A stretch of DNA of 46,481 nucleotides from NCBI GenBank assembly GCA_022563595.1, contig JADFNB010000001.1, positions 129,416-175,896 of the forward strand. The letters run 5' to 3'. The notes beneath the pieces are model-generated. The model made no database searches, had not been told where the DNA came from, and worked only from the letters and a program-made list of their open reading frames with translations. This DNA is from Gemmatimonadota bacterium (GTDB taxonomy: Bacteria; Gemmatimonadota; Gemmatimonadetes; Gemmatimonadales; GWC2-71-9). Within the stretch, counting starts at the first letter, position 1. Every line of letters starts with the position of its first letter. Positions 33,994 through 42,454 of this stretch are shown one piece after another. A program made the translations under genes and the position numbers.

Positions 33994-34657
33994 ACCACTG
34001 CACGTCGCCGTCCTGGCTTCGGGGTCCGGATCTAACCTTCAGGCTGTCTTGGATCAGTGCCGTCCGCCCGCACCGGCGGACGTGGTGCTCGTCGCCAGTA
34101 ACCGGCCGGACGCCGGGTCGTTCGCGCGCGCCGAGCGGGCGGGCGTCCCGACGTACACGATCACCGACCCGGACGATGCCGACGCGTTGCTCGCCGCCCT
34201 GCGGCAGGCGGGCGCCGGCTTCGTTGTGCTGGCGGGTTACCTGAAACTCCTGCCGGAACCGGTAGTGGACGCGTTCGCCGAGCGGATGGTCAACATCCAC
34301 CCGGCATTGCTCCCGGCGTTCGGGGGACAAGGGATGTACGGCATGCGGGTTCACCGAGCCGTGCTCGCGTCCGGGGCCACCGTCACGGGTCCGACGGTGC
34401 ATCTCGTCACCAACGAGTACGACCGCGGCCCGATCCTCGCGCAGTGGCCGGTCCCGGTGCGGCCCACGGACACGCCGGAGGCGTTGCGCGATCGCGTGCT
34501 CGCCGCCGAGCACGAGCTGTTGCCGGCGGTCGTTCTGGCAGCCGCACGGGCGGGCCGTGCGGTTCCGCTCCCCGTCAGGGGAACCGCGTTCGCCGCCGGC
34601 ACCCACATGCCGGCGCTGCAAGATCAACTCGAGATTTCCAACGAACCTGATAAGTAG
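33986..34657 (+). CDS. purN: Phosphoribosylglycinamide formyltransferase
   Basis: 223 residues. It transfers a formyl group from 10-formyl-THF to GAR in purine synthesis. Motifs: LHVAVLASGSGSNLQAVLDQ (phosphate binding), NRPDAGSFARAERAGVPTYT, VLAGYLKLLPEPVVDAFAER, then MVNIHPALLPAFGGQGMYGM containing the catalytic Asn and His, and TVTGPTVHLVTNEYDRGPILAQ with the conserved Asp. The length and order are standard. It overlaps the PPC gene by 8 bp and is followed by purH after 12 bp. Confidence 0.95.
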   Translation: MVEPLHVAVLASGSGSNLQAVLDQCRPPAPADVVLVASNRPDAGSFARAERAGVPTYTITDPDDADALLAALRQAGAGFVVLAGYLKLLPEPVVDAFAERMVNIHPALLPAFGGQGMYGMRVHRAVLASGATVTGPTVHLVTNEYDRGPILAQWPVPVRPTDTPEALRDRVLAAEHELLPAVVLAAARAGRAVPLPVRGTAFAAGTHMPALQDQLEISNEPDK

Positions 34658-34669
34658 GGAGGAAGCACG

Positions 34670-36199
34670 GTGCCGCGCGCATTGATCTCGGTATTCGACA
34701 AGGGCGGAGTGGTCGAGTTTGCCCGCGACCTCGCGTCTCGGGGATGGGAGATCATCTCGACGGGTGGAACCGCGCGCATGATCAGCGAGGCGGGTGTTGC
34801 GGTGATTCCCGTGGAACAGGTAACGGGGTTCCCCGAGATGATGGACGGTCGCGTCAAGACTCTCCACCCGGCTATACATGCAGGACTGCTCGCCCGCCGC
34901 GAGGTGCCGGCGCACATGGCGGCGATCGACGAGCGCGGGATCGTGCCCATCGATCTCGTCGCCGTCAACCTCTACCCGTTCCGCGAGACCGTGGCTCGCC
35001 CGAACATCGCGCTCGTCGACGCGATCGAGCAGATCGACATCGGCGGGCCCTCGATGCTGCGCTCGGCGGCGAAGAACCACACGGCCGTGTTGCCGGTCGT
35101 GGATCCGGCCGACTATCCACGCGTGCTCGCGGCGCTGGACGGTGACGGGGCGGGCGAACCGTTCCGGCGCGAGCTGGCCGCCAAGGTGTTCGCGCACACG
35201 TCCGCCTATGACGCCGCAATTGCTACCTATCTGGCTGGCGAGTCGGAGGAGCTGCCCTCGCGCCTCACGCTCGCGCTCGAGCGGCGTATGCCGCTCCGCT
35301 ACGGCGAGAACCCCGCACAACGGGCGGCGTTGTATCTCACCGACGAGCCACGGGGCGTGCGGGAGTTGACCCAGTTCCACGGCAAGGAACTGTCCTTCAA
35401 CAACCTGCTCGACATCGAGGGAGCGACGATGGCCCTCGAGCCGTGGCGCGACCGCACCGCGTGCGCGATCATCAAGCATACCACGCCGTGCGGGATCGCC
35501 CTCGGCCAGACACCCATGGACGCCTACCACAACGCGCTCGCCACGGACCCGACATCGGCGTTCGGTTCCGTGGTCGCCTTCAACACCGCGATCGACGCAG
35601 AGACGGCCGAAGCGATGCGCAACCTCTTCATGGAGGTAGTGGTAGCACCTCGCTTTCACGACACCGCACTCGCGATCTTCCGCAAGAAGAAGAACCTGCG
35701 CGTGATCGAGCTGCCGCTGCCCGGGGAGGGCGCCATGCTCGATTACAAACGGGTACGAGGCGGTATTCTCGTGCAAGACCGGTTCCGGTTCTCGCCCGCC
35801 GAGACGCAGTGGCGCGTCGCCACCAAACGGGCGCCAACCGAGCAGGAGTGGCGCGACCTGCGGTTTGCCTGGGCCGCCGTGGTCGCCGTCAAGTCGAACG
35901 CGATCCTCATCGCCAAGAACGAGGCCGCGATCGGGATCGGCGCCGGGCAGATGAGCCGGGTGGACGCCTCGTTCTTCGCCGCGTACAAGGCACGGAAGGA
36001 AGGACACGACTGCAAGGGGGCCGTGCTGGCTTCGGACGCGTTCTTCCCATTCGCCGACGGCGTCATCGAGGCGGCCGACGTGGGAGTTACGGCGATCATC
36101 CAGCCGGGCGGGTCGGTGCGCGACGACGAGGTGACCGAAGCCGCCGACGGGCACAACCTCACGATGGTAATGACGGGGCGGCGGCAGTTCCGCCACTAA
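34670..36199 (+). CDS. purH: Bifunctional AICAR formyltransferase / IMP cyclohydrolase
   Basis: 509 residues from a GTG preceded by GGGAGGAAG. It carries out the last two steps of IMP synthesis. The N-terminal IMP cyclohydrolase (MGS-like) domain reads ALISVFDKGGVVEFARDLAS RGWEIISTGGTARMI, TGFPEMMDGRVKTLHPAIHA GLL, then DLVAVNLYPFRETVA and IDIGGPSMLRSAAKNH. The transformylase domain has RYGENPAQRAALY, FHGKELSFNNLLDIEGA, catalytic IKHTTPCGIALG, TSAFGSVVAFN, AVVAVKSNAILIAKN and GAGQMSRVD. All key residues are present. Upstream purN and glyA elsewhere in the window supply the same one-carbon pathway. Confidence 0.97.
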   Translation: MPRALISVFDKGGVVEFARDLASRGWEIISTGGTARMISEAGVAVIPVEQVTGFPEMMDGRVKTLHPAIHAGLLARREVPAHMAAIDERGIVPIDLVAVNLYPFRETVARPNIALVDAIEQIDIGGPSMLRSAAKNHTAVLPVVDPADYPRVLAALDGDGAGEPFRRELAAKVFAHTSAYDAAIATYLAGESEELPSRLTLALERRMPLRYGENPAQRAALYLTDEPRGVRELTQFHGKELSFNNLLDIEGATMALEPWRDRTACAIIKHTTPCGIALGQTPMDAYHNALATDPTSAFGSVVAFNTAIDAETAEAMRNLFMEVVVAPRFHDTALAIFRKKKNLRVIELPLPGEGAMLDYKRVRGGILVQDRFRFSPAETQWRVATKRAPTEQEWRDLRFAWAAVVAVKSNAILIAKNEAAIGIGAGQMSRVDASFFAAYKARKEGHDCKGAVLASDAFFPFADGVIEAADVGVTAIIQPGGSVRDDEVTEAADGHNLTMVMTGRRQFRH

Positions 36200-36202
36200 C
36201 CG

Positions 36203-38476
36203 ATGACTGACCGAGAGACCGTCGGGCGGCCGCCGTACGGCATCGCCGCGCTCGTTGCAGGGGTGATGCTCGCCCTGTATGTGGTTACGATCGCTCCGAC
36301 CACCCAGTTCTGGGACACGTCGGAATACATCGCCGCGGCGAAGGTCCTGGGCATCCCGCACCCACCGGGGAGCCCGTTGTTCGTGCTCGTAGCACACGTC
36401 TGGGGCATGATCCCGCTCGCCGCCCATTACGCGCTGCGCATCAATCTGTTCGCAGCGGTAACGAGTGCTTTGGCATCCGGGCTCCTGTTCCTCGTGGCTG
36501 AGCGGTTTCTGCGACCGTTCATCGAGACCAGAACCGCCCGATTGGCCGCCGCCTTTGCCGGGATCGTCGTCGGCGCCACCACGTTCACCGTGTGGAACCA
36601 GTCGGTCGTGAACGCGAAGGTCTACACGCTGAGCCTGCTGTCGCTGGTCCTCGTGTTGTGGCTCACGGTCCGCTGGGGCGACGCGGGCGAAGGGGCGCGG
36701 CGGGACCGGCTGATGTTGCTCATCGGTTACCTGCTGGTGCTCGGCTCGACCAACCACATGATGGCCATACTCGTAGCGCCCGCCGTGGTCGGATACGTCC
36801 TGATGACGGATTGGCGCGAGGCGTTCCGCCCCTGGATCGTGATACTCGGAGTCACGGCAGGGTTGGCCGTGTTCGGGAAGTGGGCGGTGCTGATCGACGA
36901 CCCGCTTGCGAGCGGGATACCGGTTGCCGCACTACTGCTGGGCGTGATCGGATACGCGCTCTGGCGCGACGCGCGCGAGTTCACCCGTCCGCTCGTCTAT
37001 CTGGCCCTGGCCGCCGTGGTGATTGGCATCTCGCTCAACTACGTATTCCTGCCGATCCGGGCCGCGCTGTTCCCGGCGATCAACGAGGGAGAACCCGCAA
37101 CATGGCAGGCGCTGTGGCAAGTGCTGTCGCGGGAACAGTACCAAAAGCCGCCGGTCACACAGCGCATGGCCGACTTACCGTCGCAGCTGTTGAATTACAT
37201 CCAGTATTTTTCGTGGCAGTTCGGGCACGACTGGGCCCCGCGTATCCGCAACGTGTTCGCCGCCCTTTTCGCGGGACTCGGGCTGCTGGGCGCGGCGCAA
37301 CAGTGGCGCCGCGATCGGCGCGCCGCCCTAGCCATGACGGCTCTGATGCTCACGCTGACGGTCGTGCTGGTGTACTACCTCAACTTCCGCTACGGCTACT
37401 CGATCCGCCCGGGCGAGAACCTGGACAGGGAGGTGCGGGAACGTGACTACTTCTTCGTCGCGTCGTTCCTGCTCTGGGGAGTCTGGGTGGCATTGGGTCT
37501 CGGTTCCCTGTTCGGGTGGCTCCAAGGAGTGCTGCGCCAACGCCTGAGCGCTCGTGCCGCCTGGTACGCCGCCGCGCCCGTACTGTTTATCGCCGTGATC
37601 CCGCTGGCGGGAAACCGGTTGACCGCCTCGCGCGCCGGCGAGACACTGGCACGGGATTTCGCGGTCGATCTACTCCAGTCGCTCGAGCCGTACGCGATCA
37701 TCATCACGGCAGGCGACAACGACCTGTTCCCGCTGTGGTACGCGCAGGAGGTCGAAGGCGTCCGCAAAGACGTGGTGATAGCCAACCAGTCGCTGATGAA
37801 CACCGACTGGCACATCCGGCAGCTCCTGCGACGTGAGGTGTTCCCGTTCGACATTGAGAACGCCGCACCTCCGTATCGGGATTTCACCGGCCTGCCACCT
37901 GACGGCCCGCTGCTCGACCTGACGATCGCGGGAGTCGATTCGCTGCCGGTCGTCTACGACATCGCGCAAGGCGGTGTCTTCAGAGCGGAATCGCTCGAGG
38001 TCGTCATCGAGCCCGGCCGGTATTCACGCTCGGAGATCATCACGCTGCAGCTGATCGCACAGAACCTCGGGCAACGACCCATCTATTTCGCCCGCACGAC
38101 CGGAGCCACAGCGGACCGGCTCGGCCTCACGGCGTACCTGCGTGCCGAGGGATTCGTGCGGCGGGTGACCCTGGCCCCGATCGAGACGTCCGACAACGTC
38201 ATGGCAATCCAGGGAATCGGCTGGCTCGACCTGAAGCGTACCGAGCAACTGCTCTTCGACGTCTATCACCCCGAAGCGGCTGCCCGCGCCCGTCCACGCG
38301 GTTGGGTTGACCGACCGTCACAGAATATCCTGTCACTGTACTACGTGACGTACGGATCCTACGGCGAACTCATCCGGCAGCTCGGGGACTCGGTGGACGC
38401 GGAACGGCAGCGTCTGGGTCGGCTGGCCGATGATCTGGCAAGACGCATGCTGGCGAGTCTCGACTTCCGGCAGTAA
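36203..38476 (+). CDS. DUF2723-family integral membrane protein (putative glycosyltransferase)
   Basis: 757 residues, starting 3 bp after purH. The N-terminal half has around 11-12 membrane spans and the signature YVVTIAPTTQFWDTSEYIAA AKVLGIPHPPGSPLFVLVAH of DUF2723; the Asp-Ser-Glu (DTSEY) motif is typical of membrane glycosyltransferases that use polyprenyl-phosphate sugars. Another conserved part is NYVFLPIRAALFPAINEGEP. The C-terminal about 300 residues are mostly soluble: DNDLFPLWYAQEVEGVRKDV, VIANQSLMNTDWHIRQLLRR. Databases class this family as GT117-like or O-mannosyltransferase-like, by recall. The target protein or glycan is unknown. Confidence 0.88.
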   Translation: MTDRETVGRPPYGIAALVAGVMLALYVVTIAPTTQFWDTSEYIAAAKVLGIPHPPGSPLFVLVAHVWGMIPLAAHYALRINLFAAVTSALASGLLFLVAERFLRPFIETRTARLAAAFAGIVVGATTFTVWNQSVVNAKVYTLSLLSLVLVLWLTVRWGDAGEGARRDRLMLLIGYLLVLGSTNHMMAILVAPAVVGYVLMTDWREAFRPWIVILGVTAGLAVFGKWAVLIDDPLASGIPVAALLLGVIGYALWRDAREFTRPLVYLALAAVVIGISLNYVFLPIRAALFPAINEGEPATWQALWQVLSREQYQKPPVTQRMADLPSQLLNYIQYFSWQFGHDWAPRIRNVFAALFAGLGLLGAAQQWRRDRRAALAMTALMLTLTVVLVYYLNFRYGYSIRPGENLDREVRERDYFFVASFLLWGVWVALGLGSLFGWLQGVLRQRLSARAAWYAAAPVLFIAVIPLAGNRLTASRAGETLARDFAVDLLQSLEPYAIIITAGDNDLFPLWYAQEVEGVRKDVVIANQSLMNTDWHIRQLLRREVFPFDIENAAPPYRDFTGLPPDGPLLDLTIAGVDSLPVVYDIAQGGVFRAESLEVVIEPGRYSRSEIITLQLIAQNLGQRPIYFARTTGATADRLGLTAYLRAEGFVRRVTLAPIETSDNVMAIQGIGWLDLKRTEQLLFDVYHPEAAARARPRGWVDRPSQNILSLYYVTYGSYGELIRQLGDSVDAERQRLGRLADDLARRMLASLDFRQ

Positions 38477-38501
38477 GACTGGCGCCGCGCACCCTGGGCG
38501 C

Positions 38502-40553
38502 TCAGCGGCCGACCGACATCCCCAGGTATATCATCCGGCCTGGCGCCGGCTCGAAGTAGCGTTCGAACCGCGCGTTCACCGCAACGGCCTCTACGTATTC
38601 ACGATCGAAGAGATTCTCGATTCCTGCATACGGGGACAGCACGCTCCCACCAAGCCTGACGTCCGCGCCAAGGCGCACGTCTGTGACCCACCACCCGTCG
38701 TTCCGCGTCGTGTTGGCGTCGTCCACATAGAGCGAAGCGGTGACGCGGGTTTCCACGTCGAGCCGGACCCGGCCCCGGTGTACCCGCAAACCGCTGGTGA
38801 GGAAGCGCGTCGGTACGCCGGGGACACGGTTGTCGTCGAACACACCGCCTTCGGTGGTGAAGTCCACGAACCGGAGGTCGAAGTACGTATACGCCGCGTT
38901 CATCCGGACGCCCGGGACGGGCACCACCGAGACCCCGATCTCGATGCCGCGATGACGTGACTTCCCCGCGTTCCGGAAGAAGCGCCGATCCGGGACTGTG
39001 GGGACCTCGAACGGGATCAGCGCATCCCGCACGTCCGCCTGAAAGACGGCGACGGAGAAATCGCCGATCGCGCTACGGCCGCGCACACCCAGCTCGTACT
39101 GCGTCGCGCGCTGTGGCTCGAGGTCCCGGTTGAACCCGTCAGATCCGTCCAACTGGTTGGCGAGTTCGGTCGTGGTGGGCGCCTGGAACGCGGTGCCGAC
39201 GCTCGCGTACGCCAGCAGCGCTTGCGTGAGCCGCAGCGTCGCGCCGACCGTTCCCGACAGCGCTGTCATGAGGCGTTCACCCGAGTCATCCCCGTCGGCG
39301 AGCAGACGATCCGACACCCGGAACCGGACGGCATCGTAGCGGGCACCGGCGCTCAGCGCCAATCGTCGATGAGGACGCGCGCTCAACTGCACGAACGGCC
39401 CGACCTCGCGCACCCTCTCAAGTTGGTCGCGCGTGATCGTCGTGCCGTCGGGGCTCACGTGACGCCGATCGTCACGCTGCCACTGCACGTCGGCCCCGAC
39501 CGTGACCTCGGCTCCCAACGCGCGGGGAATCGGGAAGGTGGCGAGCCCCCGCGCTCCGTAGGCCCAACGTTCCAGATCTATCGTCGCGAACGAGAGGGTG
39601 TTCACAAGATCACGCCGCAAGCCGAACCCCGTGAGCTGCACCCGCCCGCCGCCCGAGAGGAACCGCTCGACGGTGACGCCGCCCTGCCCCTGAAACACGT
39701 CCTTGCGTGCTCCGACGGCGAGGTTACGCGGGGCAGCCTGGGTGCGGTCCGCCGCCAGCTCTTCCGACGTCAGCGCACCGGGATCCTCTGCTACCGGCAG
39801 ATCCGCAAGATGTACGGCGGCGGTGATCCGCGTCCGCTCGCCTACGGGAAAGCTGCCGTGAACACTGCCGCGCCAGACCTCGGAGCGGCTTTGGAGACGA
39901 AAACCGTCACTCCGGGTCCGGGAGCCGCGAGCGGTGAGCCGACCCGCTCCCACCGGCGTGGTGAGGCCGGCGTCGACCGTCAGGAGACGATGGCTCCCTG
40001 CGAACACGCGCGCCTCCGGGAGCACACCGGTAACCGCGCCCGGATCGGTCCACACACTTATCACGCCGCCGGCGGCGTTGCCATAGAGCGCCGACGCCGC
40101 TCCACGGAGCACCTCGATCCGGCTCACGCTGCGGAGGTCGATGTTGGTGAGCTGTCCCTGGCCGTCGGGCAACGTCTGCGGGATACCGTCGAGCAGAACC
40201 CGCACGCCACGGATCCCGAATGCCGCCCGGGCGCCAAACCCGCGGATCGAGATGCTCTCGTCGCGGGCGGCGTTGTAGCGGTTCAGCGATGTGACTCCGG
40301 GAACGAGAGCGAGCGCGGCACTGAGCGACAGTCCCGGACCGGCCCGAACGATCTCATCGGCCGACAGGACCGAGACGGTGTACGGCGTCTCGCCCATCGT
40401 ACGGGGCGCGCCCGTCACCCTCAGCACGATCGGCCGCACCGGTACAGCCGAGTCGGACGGCTCTCGCTGCTGCGCCGCCGCGCGTGTCGTGCCGGAGAAG
40501 GCGCACGCTACTACAGCCGCATACGCGACCGGTCTCGCGACACGGAGCATCAT
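38502..40553 (-). CDS. TonB-dependent outer-membrane receptor
   Basis: About 683 residues from the ATG at 40553 (a second ATG follows at once); upstream in-frame sequence is excluded. MMLRVARPVAYAAVVACAFS then GTTRAAAQ is the signal peptide. The plug domain includes YTVSVLSADEIVRAGPGLSL, IRGFGARAAFGIRGVRVLLD GIPQTLPDGQGQLTNIDLRS and IEVLRGAASALYGNAAGGVI SVWTD. A 22-strand-like barrel with many aromatic-ended strands follows, including LAYASVGTAFQAPTTTELAN, and ends NLFDREYVEAVAVNARFERYFEPAPGRMIYLGMSVGR, a classic receptor C-terminus. It imports a ligand (iron chelate, cobalamin or other) using TonB energy; the substrate is not evident. No neighbouring transporter gene was found. Confidence 0.93.
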   Translation of the reverse strand: MMLRVARPVAYAAVVACAFSGTTRAAAQQREPSDSAVPVRPIVLRVTGAPRTMGETPYTVSVLSADEIVRAGPGLSLSAALALVPGVTSLNRYNAARDESISIRGFGARAAFGIRGVRVLLDGIPQTLPDGQGQLTNIDLRSVSRIEVLRGAASALYGNAAGGVISVWTDPGAVTGVLPEARVFAGSHRLLTVDAGLTTPVGAGRLTARGSRTRSDGFRLQSRSEVWRGSVHGSFPVGERTRITAAVHLADLPVAEDPGALTSEELAADRTQAAPRNLAVGARKDVFQGQGGVTVERFLSGGGRVQLTGFGLRRDLVNTLSFATIDLERWAYGARGLATFPIPRALGAEVTVGADVQWQRDDRRHVSPDGTTITRDQLERVREVGPFVQLSARPHRRLALSAGARYDAVRFRVSDRLLADGDDSGERLMTALSGTVGATLRLTQALLAYASVGTAFQAPTTTELANQLDGSDGFNRDLEPQRATQYELGVRGRSAIGDFSVAVFQADVRDALIPFEVPTVPDRRFFRNAGKSRHRGIEIGVSVVPVPGVRMNAAYTYFDLRFVDFTTEGGVFDDNRVPGVPTRFLTSGLRVHRGRVRLDVETRVTASLYVDDANTTRNDGWWVTDVRLGADVRLGGSVLSPYAGIENLFDREYVEAVAVNARFERYFEPAPGRMIYLGMSVGR

Positions 40554-40704
40554 TGGCAGGTCAGACCAAACGTCGCTCGCACTGTACACGCTCCTACCCG
40601 GGAGCCGGGTCACTTGGTCCCACCGGGATGTTTGCCAGGATGCTCCGCCGAGCGCAACTTTGGGACCCAACCCATCCCTTCCACCCTACCGGCAAGGACC
40701 GACC

Positions 40705-42330
40705 ATGTACCTCAAGGTGATGACCCGCAGGAAGTTTCTCCAGTATGGATCAGTCGGCGCGGCGGCGGCAGTTGGGTCGGGGCACCGTCGGTCGGATCCT
40801 ATCCAGGGATTCGATGTGCCCGCCTTCGAGTTGGAAGAAGCGAGCATTGCCGTGCTCCAGGAAGCAATGACGTCGGGCCGATGGACCGCCCAGTCGATCA
40901 CCCGGATGTATCTGGCGCGCATAGGCGCGCTCGACAGGCAGGGGCCCGCCCTGCACCAGATCCTCGAGACCAATCCCGACGCTCTCGAGATCGCCGAGCG
41001 GCTGGATCGGGAGCGGAGTGACGGGCGGGTGCGCGGGCCCATGCACGGCATCCCCGTCCTGCTCAAGGACAACATCGGCACGGCAGATCAGATGGAGACG
41101 GCCGCCGGCTCGCTCGCGCTGCTGGGATCGCGGCCGTCGCGTGACGCGTTTCTGGTCGAGCGGCTGCGCGCCGCGGGCGCGATCGTCCTGGGAAAGACGA
41201 ACCTCAGCGAGTGGGCCAACTTCCGGTCGACGCAATCGTCGAGCGGTTGGAGCGGACGGGGCGGTCAGGGCAAGAACCCGTACGCGCTCGACCGGAGCCC
41301 GTGCGGCTCCAGTTCAGGATCCGGCGCGGCGACCGCCGCGAACTTCACCGCCGTAGCCATCGGCACCGAGACGGATGGGTCGGTCGTGTGTCCGTCGGCC
41401 GCGAACGGGCTGGTGGGTATCAAGCCCAGCGTCGGACTCGTGTCCCGCTCGGGCATCATTCCCCTCGCGCACAGCCAGGACACCGCCGGCCCGATGGCGC
41501 GGACCGTGACCGACGCCGCGATCCTCTTGAGCGTGATGGTGGGCTCGGACCCGAACGATGCAGTGACCGCCGCCGCACGAGAACGCGGAGTGGCAGACTA
41601 CACGCGATTCCTCGATCCCAACGGACTGCGCGGCGCGCGGATCGGCGTCCCGCGCGAACGGTTCTACGGCTACAGCCCCGAGGCCGACCACGTCATGGAG
41701 GACGCGATCGCCGCCATGAAGCAGGCCGGCGCCGTCATCGTCGATCCCGCCGACATTCCTACGGCTGGTAAGTTCGGCGACCAGGAGTTCGAGGTGCTGC
41801 TCTACGAGTTCAAGGCCGATCTCAACGCGTACCTGGCCGGGCTCGGACCGGACGCACCGGTCAGGTCGCTGGAGGAACTGATCGCGTTCAACGAGCAGCA
41901 TGCCGACCGCGAGCTGCGCTACTTTGGCCAGGAGATCTTGCTCTCGGCCCAGGAGAAGGGACCACTCAGTGACCCGGCGTACGGGGAAGCGCTGGAGCAG
42001 TCCAAGCGCCTGGCCGGCCCCGAGGGAATAGACGCGGTGATGGACGAGCACCGACTCGACGCGCTGGTCGCCCCGACGGGCGCACCGGCCTGGACCGTGG
42101 ATCTCGTGAACGGCGACCACTATCTGGGCGGAAGCTCGGGGCCGGCGGCCGTGTCCGGCTACGCCAACATCACCGTCCCGGCCGGATACAGCTTCGGCCT
42201 CCCGGTGGGGATCTCGTTCATCGGGAGAGCGTTCGGCGAGCCCACACTGCTCAAACTGGCGTACGCGTTCGAGCAGGCGACGGCGGTGCGCCGCGCGCCG
42301 CGGTTCCGGGCACACGCCGAGTGGACGTGA
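40705..42330 (+). CDS. Exported amidase (amidase signature family, Tat-type signal)
   Basis: 541 residues. The ATG at 40705 has AAGGA nearby; a second ATG at 40720 is possible. MTRRKFLQYGSVGAAAAVG is a twin-arginine-type signal. The amidase-signature core has the Ser-cisSer-Lys triad: Lys in HGIPVLLKDNIGTADQMETA, and the Ser-rich loop RSPCGSSSGSGAATAANFTA VAIGTETDGSVVCPSAANGL VGIKP with cis-Ser and nucleophile Ser. Other segments are SRSGIIPLAHSQDTAGPMAR and the C-terminal APTGAPAWTVDLVNGDHYLG GSSGPAAVSGYANITVPAGY. It hydrolyses amide bonds of unknown substrate. Divergent from the TonB receptor, about 150 bp between starts. Confidence 0.93.
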   Translation: MYLKVMTRRKFLQYGSVGAAAAVGSGHRRSDPIQGFDVPAFELEEASIAVLQEAMTSGRWTAQSITRMYLARIGALDRQGPALHQILETNPDALEIAERLDRERSDGRVRGPMHGIPVLLKDNIGTADQMETAAGSLALLGSRPSRDAFLVERLRAAGAIVLGKTNLSEWANFRSTQSSSGWSGRGGQGKNPYALDRSPCGSSSGSGAATAANFTAVAIGTETDGSVVCPSAANGLVGIKPSVGLVSRSGIIPLAHSQDTAGPMARTVTDAAILLSVMVGSDPNDAVTAAARERGVADYTRFLDPNGLRGARIGVPRERFYGYSPEADHVMEDAIAAMKQAGAVIVDPADIPTAGKFGDQEFEVLLYEFKADLNAYLAGLGPDAPVRSLEELIAFNEQHADRELRYFGQEILLSAQEKGPLSDPAYGEALEQSKRLAGPEGIDAVMDEHRLDALVAPTGAPAWTVDLVNGDHYLGGSSGPAAVSGYANITVPAGYSFGLPVGISFIGRAFGEPTLLKLAYAFEQATAVRRAPRFRAHAEWT

Positions 42331-42454
42331 GCTCCTCTTCACCCGGCGGGCCGGACCTCGAGCCGGGCGACCTCAGCCACTTGCTCCGGCTCAGGTTGAT
42401 GTCGAGCTTTCAGCCCGACGAGATGCCCTAACGCACCCCAACCTGAGCCTAGCG

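Noticed and set aside
33935-36757. A 940-codon open frame on the minus strand opposite purN, purH and the DUF2723 gene
   Set aside because: Arg/His-rich composition with no domain. It is a shadow of the three real plus-strand genes, as is common in high-GC DNA.
40554-40704. Possible cobalamin or TPP riboswitch upstream of the TonB receptor
   Set aside because: I looked for conserved box motifs on the minus strand and found none; there is no recognisable riboswitch core.
39222-41021. A 599-codon plus-strand frame opposite the TonB receptor
   Set aside because: No ribosome-binding site, no domain, Arg/Pro-rich; a shadow of the receptor.
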